A DNA stretch of 64,000 nt from contig NZ_CP016268.1 in the NCBI RefSeq assembly GCF_001677435.1, forward strand, positions 1,043,001 through 1,107,000, read 5' to 3'. Origin of the DNA: Woeseia oceani (GTDB taxonomy: Bacteria; Pseudomonadota; Gammaproteobacteria; Steroidobacterales; Woeseiaceae). This document shows positions 35,712-44,910 of this stretch, piece after piece (the stretch's first letter is position 1; each line of letters starts with the position of its first letter). The position numbers and the translations under genes are program-made. The notes under the pieces are model-generated. The model made no database searches, was not told the DNA's origin, and saw only the letters and a program-made list of their open reading frames with translations.

Positions 35712-36763
35712 TTGCGTTGCCCGGTTAGCGCCGGGCTGAATACCATCAGACTCAATATTTCGAACAACAGTTGCGATCCTATGTGGGCCGTGTTCGTAGT
35801 TGCATCGTATTGCGGCGCGACTTCAACAACGTCACCACCGACGATATTCAGGCCCTTCAGACCGCGCAGTATTTGAATCGCTTCCCGGCTGCTCATGCCG
35901 CCGACTTCCGGCGTGCCCGTGCCTGGCGCGAAAGCCGGGTCCAGTGCATCGACGTCAAACGTGACGTACACGGGGCCGTCGCCAACAACTTCTCTCGCTT
36001 TCGCGATCACCGCGTCACAGCCCAATCGATTGATGTCTTCGATATGCATGACGGTCATGCCGGCATCTTCCGAGAACTCCCACAGGTATTCTGAGGAGCC
36101 GCGGATGCCTATCTGAATGGAGCGTGCGGGGTCGAGCACGCCGTCAAGCACGGCATTGCGAAATGGCCCGCCGTGGTGGAACTTCGAACCGTCGTATTCG
36201 CCGCCGGTATCGCAGTGCGCATCGAAGTGAATCATGCCGACTGGTTGGTCGCTGCCAAATGCGCGCAAAATCGGGTGCGTAACCGAGTGATCGCCACCGA
36301 CCGCGAGTGGGACTACACCGGCTTTTACGATCCGGGTGAAAAACGATTCAATGTCGTCGTGACAGCTGTCGAGAGAAAAGCGGCTGCGAAACGGTACGTC
36401 GCCGATGTCACCGACGCGTAAATCACTGACGGGCATGCAATCAAGCTCGTGGTTGTAAGGACCGATCCGCTCGATGGTGCGCATCGCTCGTGGTCCGAAA
36501 CGTGCGCCAGGGCGATTGCTTACGCCAAGGTCCATCGGTACGCCGACCAGGGCCACTTGCAGATTCTCGAAATTGTCACTGCTGGCTGCGCTAGGCATGT
36601 ACGGAGCGGACAACAGCGTCGAAATTCCAGCGTAAGGTGCGTTGCGCGTGCCTTCCGCATTAAAGAGTTGTTCGGACACTCTTTGGAATATGGGGTTGAG
36701 CTCCTTTTCGCTGTGGCCATCCGTGTACTTGGAACGTAGCCGATCCAGGTTCTTGCGATCCAT
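35708..36763 (-). CDS. gbuA: Guanidinobutyrase / agmatinase-type ureohydrolase
   Basis: This 351-residue ureohydrolase of the arginase family hydrolyses a guanidino compound to urea and an amine. The two-manganese site is complete: GGDHSVTHPIL (His), HFDAHCDTGGEYDG (D-x-H-x-D) and TFDVDALDPAFAPGTGTPEV (D-x-D). Length and sequence are closer to GbuA/GpuA than to arginase. Substrate is most likely 4-guanidinobutyrate, the product expected after AruI and an aldehyde dehydrogenase; agmatine or guanidinopropionate are alternatives. The start ATG 36763 has AAGGA 7 bases before it. It forms an operon with the exported amidohydrolase, and the SSS symporter lies 97 bases upstream on the same strand. 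Confidence 0.87.
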   Translation of the reverse strand: MDRKNLDRLRSKYTDGHSEKELNPIFQRVSEQLFNAEGTRNAPYAGISTLLSAPYMPSAASSDNFENLQVALVGVPMDLGVSNRPGARFGPRAMRTIERIGPYNHELDCMPVSDLRVGDIGDVPFRSRFSLDSCHDDIESFFTRIVKAGVVPLAVGGDHSVTHPILRAFGSDQPVGMIHFDAHCDTGGEYDGSKFHHGGPFRNAVLDGVLDPARSIQIGIRGSSEYLWEFSEDAGMTVMHIEDINRLGCDAVIAKAREVVGDGPVYVTFDVDALDPAFAPGTGTPEVGGMSSREAIQILRGLKGLNIVGGDVVEVAPQYDATTNTAHIGSQLLFEILSLMVFSPALTGQRK

Positions 36764-36860
36764 TCTGTGATCCTTGACTTGTCTCAATGCAGTCGGCGTT
36801 ACAGCCGATTCGAGTTCGTAGTGAAAGTTGCTTACTCAGCGCCTCTGGTAATACCTGCAC

Positions 36861-38240
36861 TCAGGCAGAGCTCTGTACTACCGCTGGGCGCTGCGTAAGC
36901 AGGCTGACAATGACGAAGCTCGCAAGGCCGATTGCGAGGCTGTAGTAAATGGGTGTGTTGGCATCGATACCATCGCGGAACATAAATATTGCAGCGGTTA
37001 TGAAGCCAAGTGACATGCTGGCCGTCGCGCCAGCCGGTGTCGCCGCACGCCAAAAAATCGCGCCGATCAGCGGAATCAACATGCCGCCAACCAACATGTT
37101 GTAAGCAAGGGCCAGCGCGCTTAGTACGTCATCGACAACCAGGGCTACCACGAGTACGAGGGCGCCCGTAAACATCGTGCCGATTCGGTTGATTCGCAAA
37201 CCGGACGGTTGGCCGCCGCGAAAACGCGGCAGCAGGTCTTCTGTGAAGGTGCTGGATGCGGCCAGCAATCCGGCGCTGGCCGTCGACATCATGGCGGCCA
37301 TTGCCGCAGCGATCACGATGCTGCGAACGCCTTCCGGCAAGCTGGTCTGAATTACGGCGGCGTAGGCGTTGTTGACGTCGTCGAGATCCGGCAGCAAGAC
37401 TCTGGCGCTCATGCCGATGACGGCGGCAGCAAGTCCGTAAAGTATGCAATACAGGCCCGACGCGCTGCCTGCATAGCGGGCAATCTTTGGGCTCCGGGCA
37501 GTAAACACGCGCTGCCAGATATCCTGGCCGATCAATACCCCGAATGTGTATATGAGAATGTAGGTAATGATGGTGTCAGTACCGATGGCCGTAAAGCTGA
37601 AAGCCGACTGCGGCAGTACCGCCATCAATTGATCCCAGCCACCGGCCTGGTTCAGCGACATCGGCAGCAACAGGAAAAACATGCCAACAGTGGCGATCAT
37701 GAACTGGACCATGTCCGTCAACGTCAACGCCCACATGCCGCCTATTGTTGAATAGATTACAACGATGCCACCGCTCAAGAGAATGGCCGACCACAAGGGC
37801 AGGCCGAGAAATACCTGCAGGATCGTGCCTATACCCAGCGTGGATACAACGCCGATCATCAGCGCGTAGGCAAACATGATGACGGCACTGAGTTGCCGCG
37901 TGATCGGGTTGTAGCGGCGTTCGAGTACCTGCGTTACCGTGAATATCCGCAGTTTCATCAGCGGTTCGGCGAGGAACAGGTTGAGCAGGACGATGCCTAT
38001 GCCCAAAGAAGCGCACAGCCAGACACCGGAGATACCGTGCACGTAGCCGAGACGCACGCCGCCGATGGTCGCGGCACCGCCCAATACAGTCGCGGCCATC
38101 GTACCCATGTATAATGACGGCCCAAGATTTCGGCCGGCGACAAGGTAGTCTTCTTGGGAGTCTGAACGGCGCATGCCGATCCAGCCTAATGTCAGCATTC
38201 CGGCCGCATACAGAACGATAACCACGATATCTACTAGCAT
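36861..38240 (-). CDS. Sodium:solute symporter (SSS family) upstream of gbuA
   Basis: This 459-residue inner-membrane SSS symporter has about 12-13 helices. Recognisable family stretches are EDYLVAGRNLGPSLYMGTMA, LGGAATIGGVRLGYVHG, YSTIGGMWALTLTDMVQF (sodium-site helix region) and AAAMAAMMSTASAGLLAASS. As first gene of the unit with gbuA and the amidohydrolase, it probably imports guanidinobutyrate, agmatine or a related solute. This is inferred only from the neighbourhood. It differs clearly from the SSS protein at 5961-7511. Confidence 0.9.
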   Translation of the reverse strand: MLVDIVVIVLYAAGMLTLGWIGMRRSDSQEDYLVAGRNLGPSLYMGTMAATVLGGAATIGGVRLGYVHGISGVWLCASLGIGIVLLNLFLAEPLMKLRIFTVTQVLERRYNPITRQLSAVIMFAYALMIGVVSTLGIGTILQVFLGLPLWSAILLSGGIVVIYSTIGGMWALTLTDMVQFMIATVGMFFLLLPMSLNQAGGWDQLMAVLPQSAFSFTAIGTDTIITYILIYTFGVLIGQDIWQRVFTARSPKIARYAGSASGLYCILYGLAAAVIGMSARVLLPDLDDVNNAYAAVIQTSLPEGVRSIVIAAAMAAMMSTASAGLLAASSTFTEDLLPRFRGGQPSGLRINRIGTMFTGALVLVVALVVDDVLSALALAYNMLVGGMLIPLIGAIFWRAATPAGATASMSLGFITAAIFMFRDGIDANTPIYYSLAIGLASFVIVSLLTQRPAVVQSSA

Positions 38241-38594
38241 CTATTAATCCCCCCGCAGGATTGTAATTGCCGTTGCCTGTGCAAGTTCTTGCATGGCCTG
38301 GCTTTTCTCTTTGTCCAAGTGCACGCCACAGCGAATGCTTCTGTGGGTGGAGTGATGTGTGCGTGTGAATCTATAGCCACTGTGCTGAGCGGTCAAAAGT
38401 ACCGCCCGACACTGGTGGGGCACTGACGCGGTGAGCGACGGTGCGGTAAATTCTGTACCGGCACGAAATGTTGCAATTTGTTTAATAAAGACTAGTATAG
38501 TCGCATAATCGTTGGCGAACTGCACAAATAATTTGCCAAAGTTTACAAAAAAGCCTGAAATAACGCATAAGTATTTCCAAGCGGGGGACGAAAG
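38241..38594. promoter_or_regulatory. Divergent promoter region between SSS symporter and TonB receptor
   Basis: This 354-base region separates divergent genes and becomes AT-rich on the receptor side (38470-38580). It contains an inverted repeat at 38490-38502 (GACTA and TAGTC, 3-base spacer). Near 38562 an AACGCATAAGTATTT stretch partly resembles the 15-base repeats at 29921 and 31220. No gene is seen. Confidence 0.5.
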
Positions 38595-41504
38595 ATGGTG
38601 ATTGAACGGACGGCGGCAACGCCTTTACTTACAGATGCTGCGCGCAAGGCGAGTCCAGTCGGGTCGATGACTCGCCTGCTGTCCGCTGTCGCAGTGTCGC
38701 TTGCGGTAGCAGCAGGCGGCAGCAGCGCAGCACTGGCACAGCAGCCCGCAGGCGCTGCTATAGAGGAAGTGGTCGTCACCGGCAGCCGCATCGTAAGGGA
38801 CGGCTATGATTCGCCAACCCCAACGACGGTCGTGGGCAGCGAACAGATTCAAAGTCAGGCGGCACCAAACCTGATTGATTACCTCACCAATCTGCCAAGT
38901 TTTGCCGGCAACTACACGCCGCAAAGCAGCAGCCAGAACGTCAGTTCAGGCGCGGCCGGCACAGCTTCAGTGAATCTTCGCAATCTGGGCACCAACCGGA
39001 CCCTGGTCCTGCTTGACGGGCAGCGTTCTGTGCCGTCAACCATTACTGGTCTGGTCGATGTCAACACAATTCCCCAGCAGCTGATCGAGCGCGTTGAAGT
39101 GGTAACCGGCGGTGCTTCTGCCGCTTACGGTTCAGACGCAGTCAGTGGTGTAGTCAACTTCATTCTTGATAAAGACTACGTTGGCTTTAAATCCGAATTG
39201 TCCGGCGGCATCACAAGCTACGGTGACAATGGCAACTTCAGTATCGCGATGACTGCGGGTACCGAGTTTGCGAATGGCCGTGGGCACCTTATTGTCAGCG
39301 GGCAGGAAAAGCGCCAGCACGGCGTCATCACCGGTGACCGTCCCTGGAACTTGCAGGGCTGGCAGATTATCAATAATCCGGACTACACGGATACGAATGG
39401 ACAGCCACGGCGTTTGCTGTTGTCAGAGATTGCGCCGTCGAATGCAACGCCCGGTGGCCTGATCGTTGACGGCCCGCTGCGCGGGGTTGCTTTCGGTGAA
39501 GGTGGAACGCCTTATCAGTTCCAGTTTGGTCCGTTAATTTCCGGCAGTGCCATGCAAGGCGGCGACTGGGAAGACAGTTCGCTGCACCTGGTTGGTCAGT
39601 CTATCGAGCCGCGCATTGGCAGCCGCAACCTGTTCGCCCGCGCCAGCTTTGCATTGACTGACGCGGCGGAAATTTACTTCCAGTCCAACTGGTACAAGAA
39701 CAGCAACTATTCGCACGCCTACCCGAATGACGGTTACTTCGGTGGCTTGATGATTCAGGCTGACAATCCGTTCATACCGGCCAGTGTTGCCGCGCAGATC
39801 GCGACGCTCGGCATTACCGAATTCGAAATGGGTCATTCATTGCGCGACATGGGTACCGTATCTATCGACACGGGCCGCGTCGTGACGCGCAACGTACTGG
39901 GCATTACCGGTGACTTCGACGCGTTCGGTTCCTCCTGGGGCTGGGATGCGTACTATCAGTACGGCGTTTCCGAAGGTTCCGAGTCCGCGTACAACTCGTC
40001 CAATCTGGTTGCTGTTGACGAAGCCATGGATTCGGTTATCGATCCGGACACCGGCGCCATTGTTTGCCGTTCAAGCCTGACCGATCCTGGCAATGGCTGC
40101 GTACCCTACAATCCGTTTGGTATCGGCGTGAACACGTCAGCTGCGCTTGACTACGTGGTCGGCGACGTATCGCATCGTGATCAGAAATTTGTTCAGGAAT
40201 CGGCCGGTGTCGCCGTACAAGGCGCGCCGTTCACGAACTGGGCTGGGGACGTATCGTTCGCAACCGGTCTGGAATACCGCAAGGAAAAATCATCGGGTGC
40301 TTCGACCGAGCTTGACCTGCAGCGCGTATTCTTCGCCGGCAACTACCGACCGACGTTTGGCGAATACGATGTTACCGAACTGTTCATGGAAACGATCGTA
40401 CCGCTGGCCGTTGACAGGTCCTGGGCACGCGCTCTCGACCTGAACGCTGCCGTTCGTTTCACCGACTACAGCACCTCGGGCTCCGTGGAGACGTGGAAAG
40501 CCGGTCTGACCTACATGCCGATCGATTCGCTGACATTGCGCACCACCGTGTCACGCGATATCCGCGCGCCGAACCTGAGTGACCTGTTCAACGCAGGACT
40601 CAGTGTTAACCAGAACGTCATCGATAATGCGACAGGCAACTCCGTAACCACCGAGAACATTACCGGCGGTAACACCGCACTGCGGCCTGAAATTGCTGAT
40701 TCCTTTGGTATTGGCCTCGTGTTCCAGCCTGAGTTCCTGCAGGGCTTCAGCGCTTCAGCTGACTACTGGGAAATTGACGTGTCCGACGCAATCAATACGG
40801 TTTCGGCACAGAACATCGTCGACCTTTGCTTCCAGGGGAACACAGACTTTTGTGCGGCCATCAACAATGGCAGCCCATTGCGGGAGACGACGGGCTCGGA
40901 TCGAAACACGATTCGCATTCAGCCTTTCAACCTGGCGCAACAGCTGGCCAGTGGCGTGGACCTCGAAGCCAGCTACGCGTTGCCGGCACAAGTCTTCGGC
41001 GGCGACATCGGCATGCGCTTCCTGGCGACACACTTCATCGAGAACTACCGCGATGACACGTTGACCCAGCCTACCGATACCGTTGGTGAGAACCGTGGCA
41101 GTGGTCCACCGGACTGGCGCTGGAATGCATCGCTTAACTTCAGTCGCGAAACCTTCTCGGCGACCTTGAACGCTCGCGGCGTCAGCGACGGCGTGTTCAG
41201 CAATACGCAGATTGAATGTGTATCGGGTTGCCCGGTTTCTACGATTGCGAACCCGACAATCAATGTGAATCACCTGTCCGGTGCTACTTACCTGGATTTG
41301 TCGTTGAGCAAGACCACCTACGCCGGTAGCGATAACGGCATTGAAGTGCAGTGGTTCCTGAACGTGAAGAATCTCGCGAACAAGGATCCGGTACTGGCAG
41401 TAGGTGGTCCGGGTGGTATTCCTTACGATACCGTTTCGACCAATGCGGCAAACTACGATACACAAGGCCGGGTATTCCGGGCTGGTGTTCGGGTGTCGCT
41501 GTAA
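38595..41504 (+). CDS. TonB-dependent outer-membrane receptor
   Basis: This complete 969-residue receptor has a long leader with a signal peptide ending near AALAQQ (residue 50). The TonB-box-like EEVVVTGSRI comes next. The plug domain follows (YLTNLPSFAG, LRNLGTNRTLVLLDGQR, VEVVTGGASAAYGSDAVSGV, NFILDKDYVG), then the beta barrel ending in RAGVRVSL. GGGGGA lies just before the ATG. The plug is of the type common in receptors for plant polymers, peptides or organic molecules rather than siderophores. It is a paralogue of the receptor at the window's left end. It precedes the secreted DUF1592/DUF1552 genes, with which it may share a transcript and substrate. Confidence 0.93.
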   Translation: MVIERTAATPLLTDAARKASPVGSMTRLLSAVAVSLAVAAGGSSAALAQQPAGAAIEEVVVTGSRIVRDGYDSPTPTTVVGSEQIQSQAAPNLIDYLTNLPSFAGNYTPQSSSQNVSSGAAGTASVNLRNLGTNRTLVLLDGQRSVPSTITGLVDVNTIPQQLIERVEVVTGGASAAYGSDAVSGVVNFILDKDYVGFKSELSGGITSYGDNGNFSIAMTAGTEFANGRGHLIVSGQEKRQHGVITGDRPWNLQGWQIINNPDYTDTNGQPRRLLLSEIAPSNATPGGLIVDGPLRGVAFGEGGTPYQFQFGPLISGSAMQGGDWEDSSLHLVGQSIEPRIGSRNLFARASFALTDAAEIYFQSNWYKNSNYSHAYPNDGYFGGLMIQADNPFIPASVAAQIATLGITEFEMGHSLRDMGTVSIDTGRVVTRNVLGITGDFDAFGSSWGWDAYYQYGVSEGSESAYNSSNLVAVDEAMDSVIDPDTGAIVCRSSLTDPGNGCVPYNPFGIGVNTSAALDYVVGDVSHRDQKFVQESAGVAVQGAPFTNWAGDVSFATGLEYRKEKSSGASTELDLQRVFFAGNYRPTFGEYDVTELFMETIVPLAVDRSWARALDLNAAVRFTDYSTSGSVETWKAGLTYMPIDSLTLRTTVSRDIRAPNLSDLFNAGLSVNQNVIDNATGNSVTTENITGGNTALRPEIADSFGIGLVFQPEFLQGFSASADYWEIDVSDAINTVSAQNIVDLCFQGNTDFCAAINNGSPLRETTGSDRNTIRIQPFNLAQQLASGVDLEASYALPAQVFGGDIGMRFLATHFIENYRDDTLTQPTDTVGENRGSGPPDWRWNASLNFSRETFSATLNARGVSDGVFSNTQIECVSGCPVSTIANPTINVNHLSGATYLDLSLSKTTYAGSDNGIEVQWFLNVKNLANKDPVLAVGGPGGIPYDTVSTNAANYDTQGRVFRAGVRVSL

Positions 41505-41714
41505 GTTATTGAATTGATTGGCTGTCTGGTGCAGCAAGGGGTTGCGCCAGACGGACCAGTCGAGGCCGGTCGCACGTTGCGATTTGTTTTTCTTCGCGTA
41601 GTATCAGCGAAGAATTTGGGCCAAAGATTAAGTGTGACAATCAGATTGTTTGTATCGGGCCGTTTTGCAACCCGACTTTCAGATCAAGGTCCATTCGAGC
41701 CGGGGGGCTCCAGC

Positions 41715-43466
41715 ATGCGCCAGTACGAAAACAAGACTCCATCCGGAACGGCAGAAGTCGCTGTTCCCGCTTTGGCCGACCAGCCCCGTCAGGGTGCCTT
41801 GGCCGGCTGGTTGGTAATGGCGGCTGCCACCTTGCTGACAGCCTGTGGAGGAAGCGAGCTGGCTGAACCGGAAAGTTCGGGCACACCGCTGCGCGTTCGC
41901 CTGATGACCGGCGAGCAGTTCTCCAACACGATGGCTGATATTTTCGGGGCGGATATCAGTAATGCCGTCCCCGCACCCTTGCCACCGCTGACGCGAACCG
42001 ATGGTCTGCTCGCGTCCGGCGCTGCGTCGGTCGGGTTGACCTCGGACCAGGCGCAGCAGTTGCAGCAAGCCGCAACGGCGATAGCCGCGAAAGTGGTGGA
42101 CAAGAAGCACCGCGATTTCCTGATTCCCTGTAAACCCGAATCACTGACCGAGCCGGACAATCTCTGCGCCACCGAGTTTCTGAAAGAAACGGGCCGGCTG
42201 CTGTACCGCCGCCCGCTCGATGAAATGCATGTGTCGGTGTTGGCGGACGTAGCGGCCGATGGCGCACTCCAGACGGATGACTTTTACGCGGGACTGGCCG
42301 TTGCACTGGAAGTCATGCTCATCAGTCCGGAAGTCATCTTTATCGTAGAGTCCTCCGAACCTGATCCCGACAATCCGGGGCAGGAACGTCTGGATGCATT
42401 TACGCTCGCGTCGCGCTTGAGCTTTTTCCTGTGGAATTCGGCGCCCGATGCGGAGTTGCTGGATGCTGCTGAGAACGGCGAACTCGATACGGAGGATGGT
42501 CTTGCCAGAACCGTGGAGCGCATGCTGTCCAGTTCGCGACTTGAAGACGGCCTGCGTGCATTCTTTGACGACATGATGGAATTCGACGACTTCGCGAGTC
42601 TGGCAAAAGACCCTGTCGTTTACCCAACGGTCACCGGTGCGACACTCGCTGATGCCCGCGAACAGACATTACGCACAGTGATCGACCATGTGCTGATACG
42701 CGATCTCGATTACCGCGACCTGTTTACGACGCGAAACACGTTCATGTCGATGAATCTCGCGGCAATATACGGTGTACCCACCAACAACGGATGGGTGCCC
42801 TATGAGTTTCCGGAGGACAGTAAGCGTGCGGGTTTGTTGACACAAGTCAGCTTCCTTGCCGCGCATTCGCACTCAGTGCGCAGTTCACCAACCTTGCGTG
42901 GCAAAGCACTGCGCGAGCTGTTTTTGTGCCAGGTTGTGCCGCCTCCGCCGCCCGATGTTGACTTTTCATTGCTGGAAGATGCCGGTGATGTAGCGACGGC
43001 CCGAGAGCGTATTGATATTCACACCACCAACCCATCGTGCGCTGGTTGTCATTTGATCACCGACCCGATTGGTCTGGCGTTGGAGAATTTTGACGGCGCC
43101 GGCAACTACCGGGAGAAAGAAAATAATGTCGTGATCGACACGACCGGAGTGCTGGACGGCGTCAATTACGGTGATCCGGACGGTCTCGCGGTTGCGTTGC
43201 GTGACCATGAAAAGTTGCCGACCTGCCTGGTCAATCGCGCGTACGCCTACGGTACTGGTGGTCCGGTGGACATGCGCAGTGACCGCGAGGTTCTCGAATT
43301 CTTTGAAGCACGTTTTGTCGAACAAGGTTACAAAGTGAAAGACCTGTTGCGCGACATTGCAACGAGTCAGGTGTTCAAACAGGTACGCCCCGGTAACCGC
43401 TCAGAAGCTGTTGTCGCCAGTGCGAGCAGCATTGTGCAGTCGCACCTTGCCCGTACCCCGAACTAG
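41715..43466 (+). CDS. DUF1587/1595/1592/1588/1585 haem-type lipoprotein
   Basis: This 583-residue secreted protein has all five planctomycete-type domains in order: DUF1587 (LMTGEQFSNTMADIFG), DUF1595 (LYRRPLDEMHVSVL), DUF1592 (FTLASRLSFFLWNSAPDAEL), DUF1588 (RAGLLTQVSFLAAHSHSVRS, then CQVVPPPPP) and DUF1585 (CAGCHLITDPIGLALENFDG). The CAGCH site should bind one c-type haem. A lipobox LLTAC ends at Cys44. The start ATG 41715 is chosen because the longer frame to 41514 has no signal-like or conserved sequence. In many marine bacteria it is paired with a DUF1552 protein, as here. The biochemical role of the pair is not established. Confidence 0.87.
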   Translation: MRQYENKTPSGTAEVAVPALADQPRQGALAGWLVMAAATLLTACGGSELAEPESSGTPLRVRLMTGEQFSNTMADIFGADISNAVPAPLPPLTRTDGLLASGAASVGLTSDQAQQLQQAATAIAAKVVDKKHRDFLIPCKPESLTEPDNLCATEFLKETGRLLYRRPLDEMHVSVLADVAADGALQTDDFYAGLAVALEVMLISPEVIFIVESSEPDPDNPGQERLDAFTLASRLSFFLWNSAPDAELLDAAENGELDTEDGLARTVERMLSSSRLEDGLRAFFDDMMEFDDFASLAKDPVVYPTVTGATLADAREQTLRTVIDHVLIRDLDYRDLFTTRNTFMSMNLAAIYGVPTNNGWVPYEFPEDSKRAGLLTQVSFLAAHSHSVRSSPTLRGKALRELFLCQVVPPPPPDVDFSLLEDAGDVATARERIDIHTTNPSCAGCHLITDPIGLALENFDGAGNYREKENNVVIDTTGVLDGVNYGDPDGLAVALRDHEKLPTCLVNRAYAYGTGGPVDMRSDREVLEFFEARFVEQGYKVKDLLRDIATSQVFKQVRPGNRSEAVVASASSIVQSHLARTPN

Positions 43467-43489
43467 ATTGAGGACAAGGAGGTAGTCGA

Positions 43490-44824
43490 ATGAAAAAGCT
43501 GAACAGACGTCGGGTTTTGAAAGGAATGGTGAACGGCACGGCAGTCACCATCGGCCTTCCGCTCCTTAATTGCTTTCTGAACGACAACGGCACCGCGCTG
43601 GCATCCGGCGCGCCGATACCGACCCGATTCGGCACCTGGTCCTGGGGACTGGGCATGAATAAAGAGATCTTCGTGCCGAAGACCACCGGGACGAATTACG
43701 AACTGCCGCCAGAAGTGGCTGCGCTGAAGCCGGTTCAACAGCACATCAACATGTTTACCAACTACCATGTGTTCAAAGATGCGGCACCGAATCTTTGTCA
43801 CCACACGGGCTGGGTAATCCTGCGGTCCGGTATCGCACCGTTAACGAGTGCGAACCGGCCGGGCGAAACCATTGACGTTACTGTCGCCAAGAAGATTGGC
43901 AACAGCACGCGTTTCCGTATTCTGAGTGCGACCGCGACGGGCGACGTGCGGGACAGCTTCAGCTACGAAAACGGCAATTCTGTTAACGCTCCGGAGTGGT
44001 CGCCATTGCGGTTCTACGAACGCCTGTTTGGCGGCGACTTTCAGGACCCGAATGGTGCGGAGTTCAAACCCGACCCACGCGTACTTGTCCGCAAGAGCGC
44101 GCTGTCACACGTGTTGGAAGAAACCCGCAAGCTGAGCAAGGAACTGGGTACCGAAGACCGTGCACGGCTGGACCAGTACTTTACCGGCCTGCGTGACCTG
44201 GAACGTCGCTTCGACCTGCAATTGACCAAGCCGGATCCGCGTGAAGCGTGTGTGGTAAGCCCGCGGCCTGAAGACCTGCCTACCGGTCTCGACGCCGATC
44301 TCGTTGCCAAGCGTCACCGCATGATGACCGATCTGATGCTAATGGCGGTGGCTTGCGATCAAACGCGGGTCTTCAACATGTTTTATGCCGCCGCGTTCTC
44401 GGCGACCACGAAGCCCGGCTATGACAAGCCGCATCACACTGCCACTCATGAAGAAGCGGTGGTCGAAGAAGAACATTGCCAGCCGAACGTCTCGTGGTAC
44501 ACGCGCCGCGCGATGGAAGAGTGGTCGTACTACGTTCAGTCGCTGGCTAACTTCAAAGAAGGCGACGGCACGATGCTGGACAACGTTTTTGTCTATGCAT
44601 CGACGGATCAGTCGTTTGCCAAGATTCATTCCATCGAAGGTATACCGATGTTCAGTGCGGGTCGTGCCGGTGGCCGTATCAAGTCGGGAATGCATCTGGA
44701 CGGTGGCACAAGTCCGGGTACACGACTGGGCTATACGGCACTGCGACTCATGGGCGTTGATGTACCGTCCTGGGGTGATCAGAGCAACAAAACGTCCAAT
44801 GAGATCAGCGAGATCCTCGCCTGA
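43490..44824 (+). CDS. DUF1552 protein with Tat-type leader
   Basis: This 444-residue DUF1552 protein begins with a twin-arginine-like leader (KKLNRRRVLKGM, hydrophobic to about residue 38), which suggests export of a folded, cofactor-bearing protein. Family blocks are FGTWSWGLGMNKEIFVPK, MFTNYHVF, CHHTGWVILRSG and THEEAVVEEEHCQPNVSWYT, and FVYASTDQSFAKIHSIEGIP. The family is loosely related to the DUF1501/alkaline-phosphatase-like fold in some classifications. The gene follows the DUF1592 gene by 23 bases with a very strong AAGGAGG site. The two are almost certainly one functional unit at the cell envelope; the substrate is unknown. Confidence 0.88.
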   Translation: MKKLNRRRVLKGMVNGTAVTIGLPLLNCFLNDNGTALASGAPIPTRFGTWSWGLGMNKEIFVPKTTGTNYELPPEVAALKPVQQHINMFTNYHVFKDAAPNLCHHTGWVILRSGIAPLTSANRPGETIDVTVAKKIGNSTRFRILSATATGDVRDSFSYENGNSVNAPEWSPLRFYERLFGGDFQDPNGAEFKPDPRVLVRKSALSHVLEETRKLSKELGTEDRARLDQYFTGLRDLERRFDLQLTKPDPREACVVSPRPEDLPTGLDADLVAKRHRMMTDLMLMAVACDQTRVFNMFYAAAFSATTKPGYDKPHHTATHEEAVVEEEHCQPNVSWYTRRAMEEWSYYVQSLANFKEGDGTMLDNVFVYASTDQSFAKIHSIEGIPMFSAGRAGGRIKSGMHLDGGTSPGTRLGYTALRLMGVDVPSWGDQSNKTSNEISEILA

Positions 44825-44855
44825 CGGCATAAGCTATTCGATTTGTCCGCACGCC

Positions 44856-44882
44856 CCGGCGCGCTCCTGGTAGCGGCGCCGG
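44856..44882 (+). other. Intercistronic hairpin
   Basis: CCGGCGC (44856-44862) and GCGCCGG (44876-44882) can pair with a 13-base loop between the DUF1552 gene and the next gene. No T run follows, so it is more likely a processing or mRNA-stability element than a terminator. Confidence 0.35.
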
Positions 44883-44910
44883 TTGCGTGTTGATGGATCC
44901 GGGAATTCAT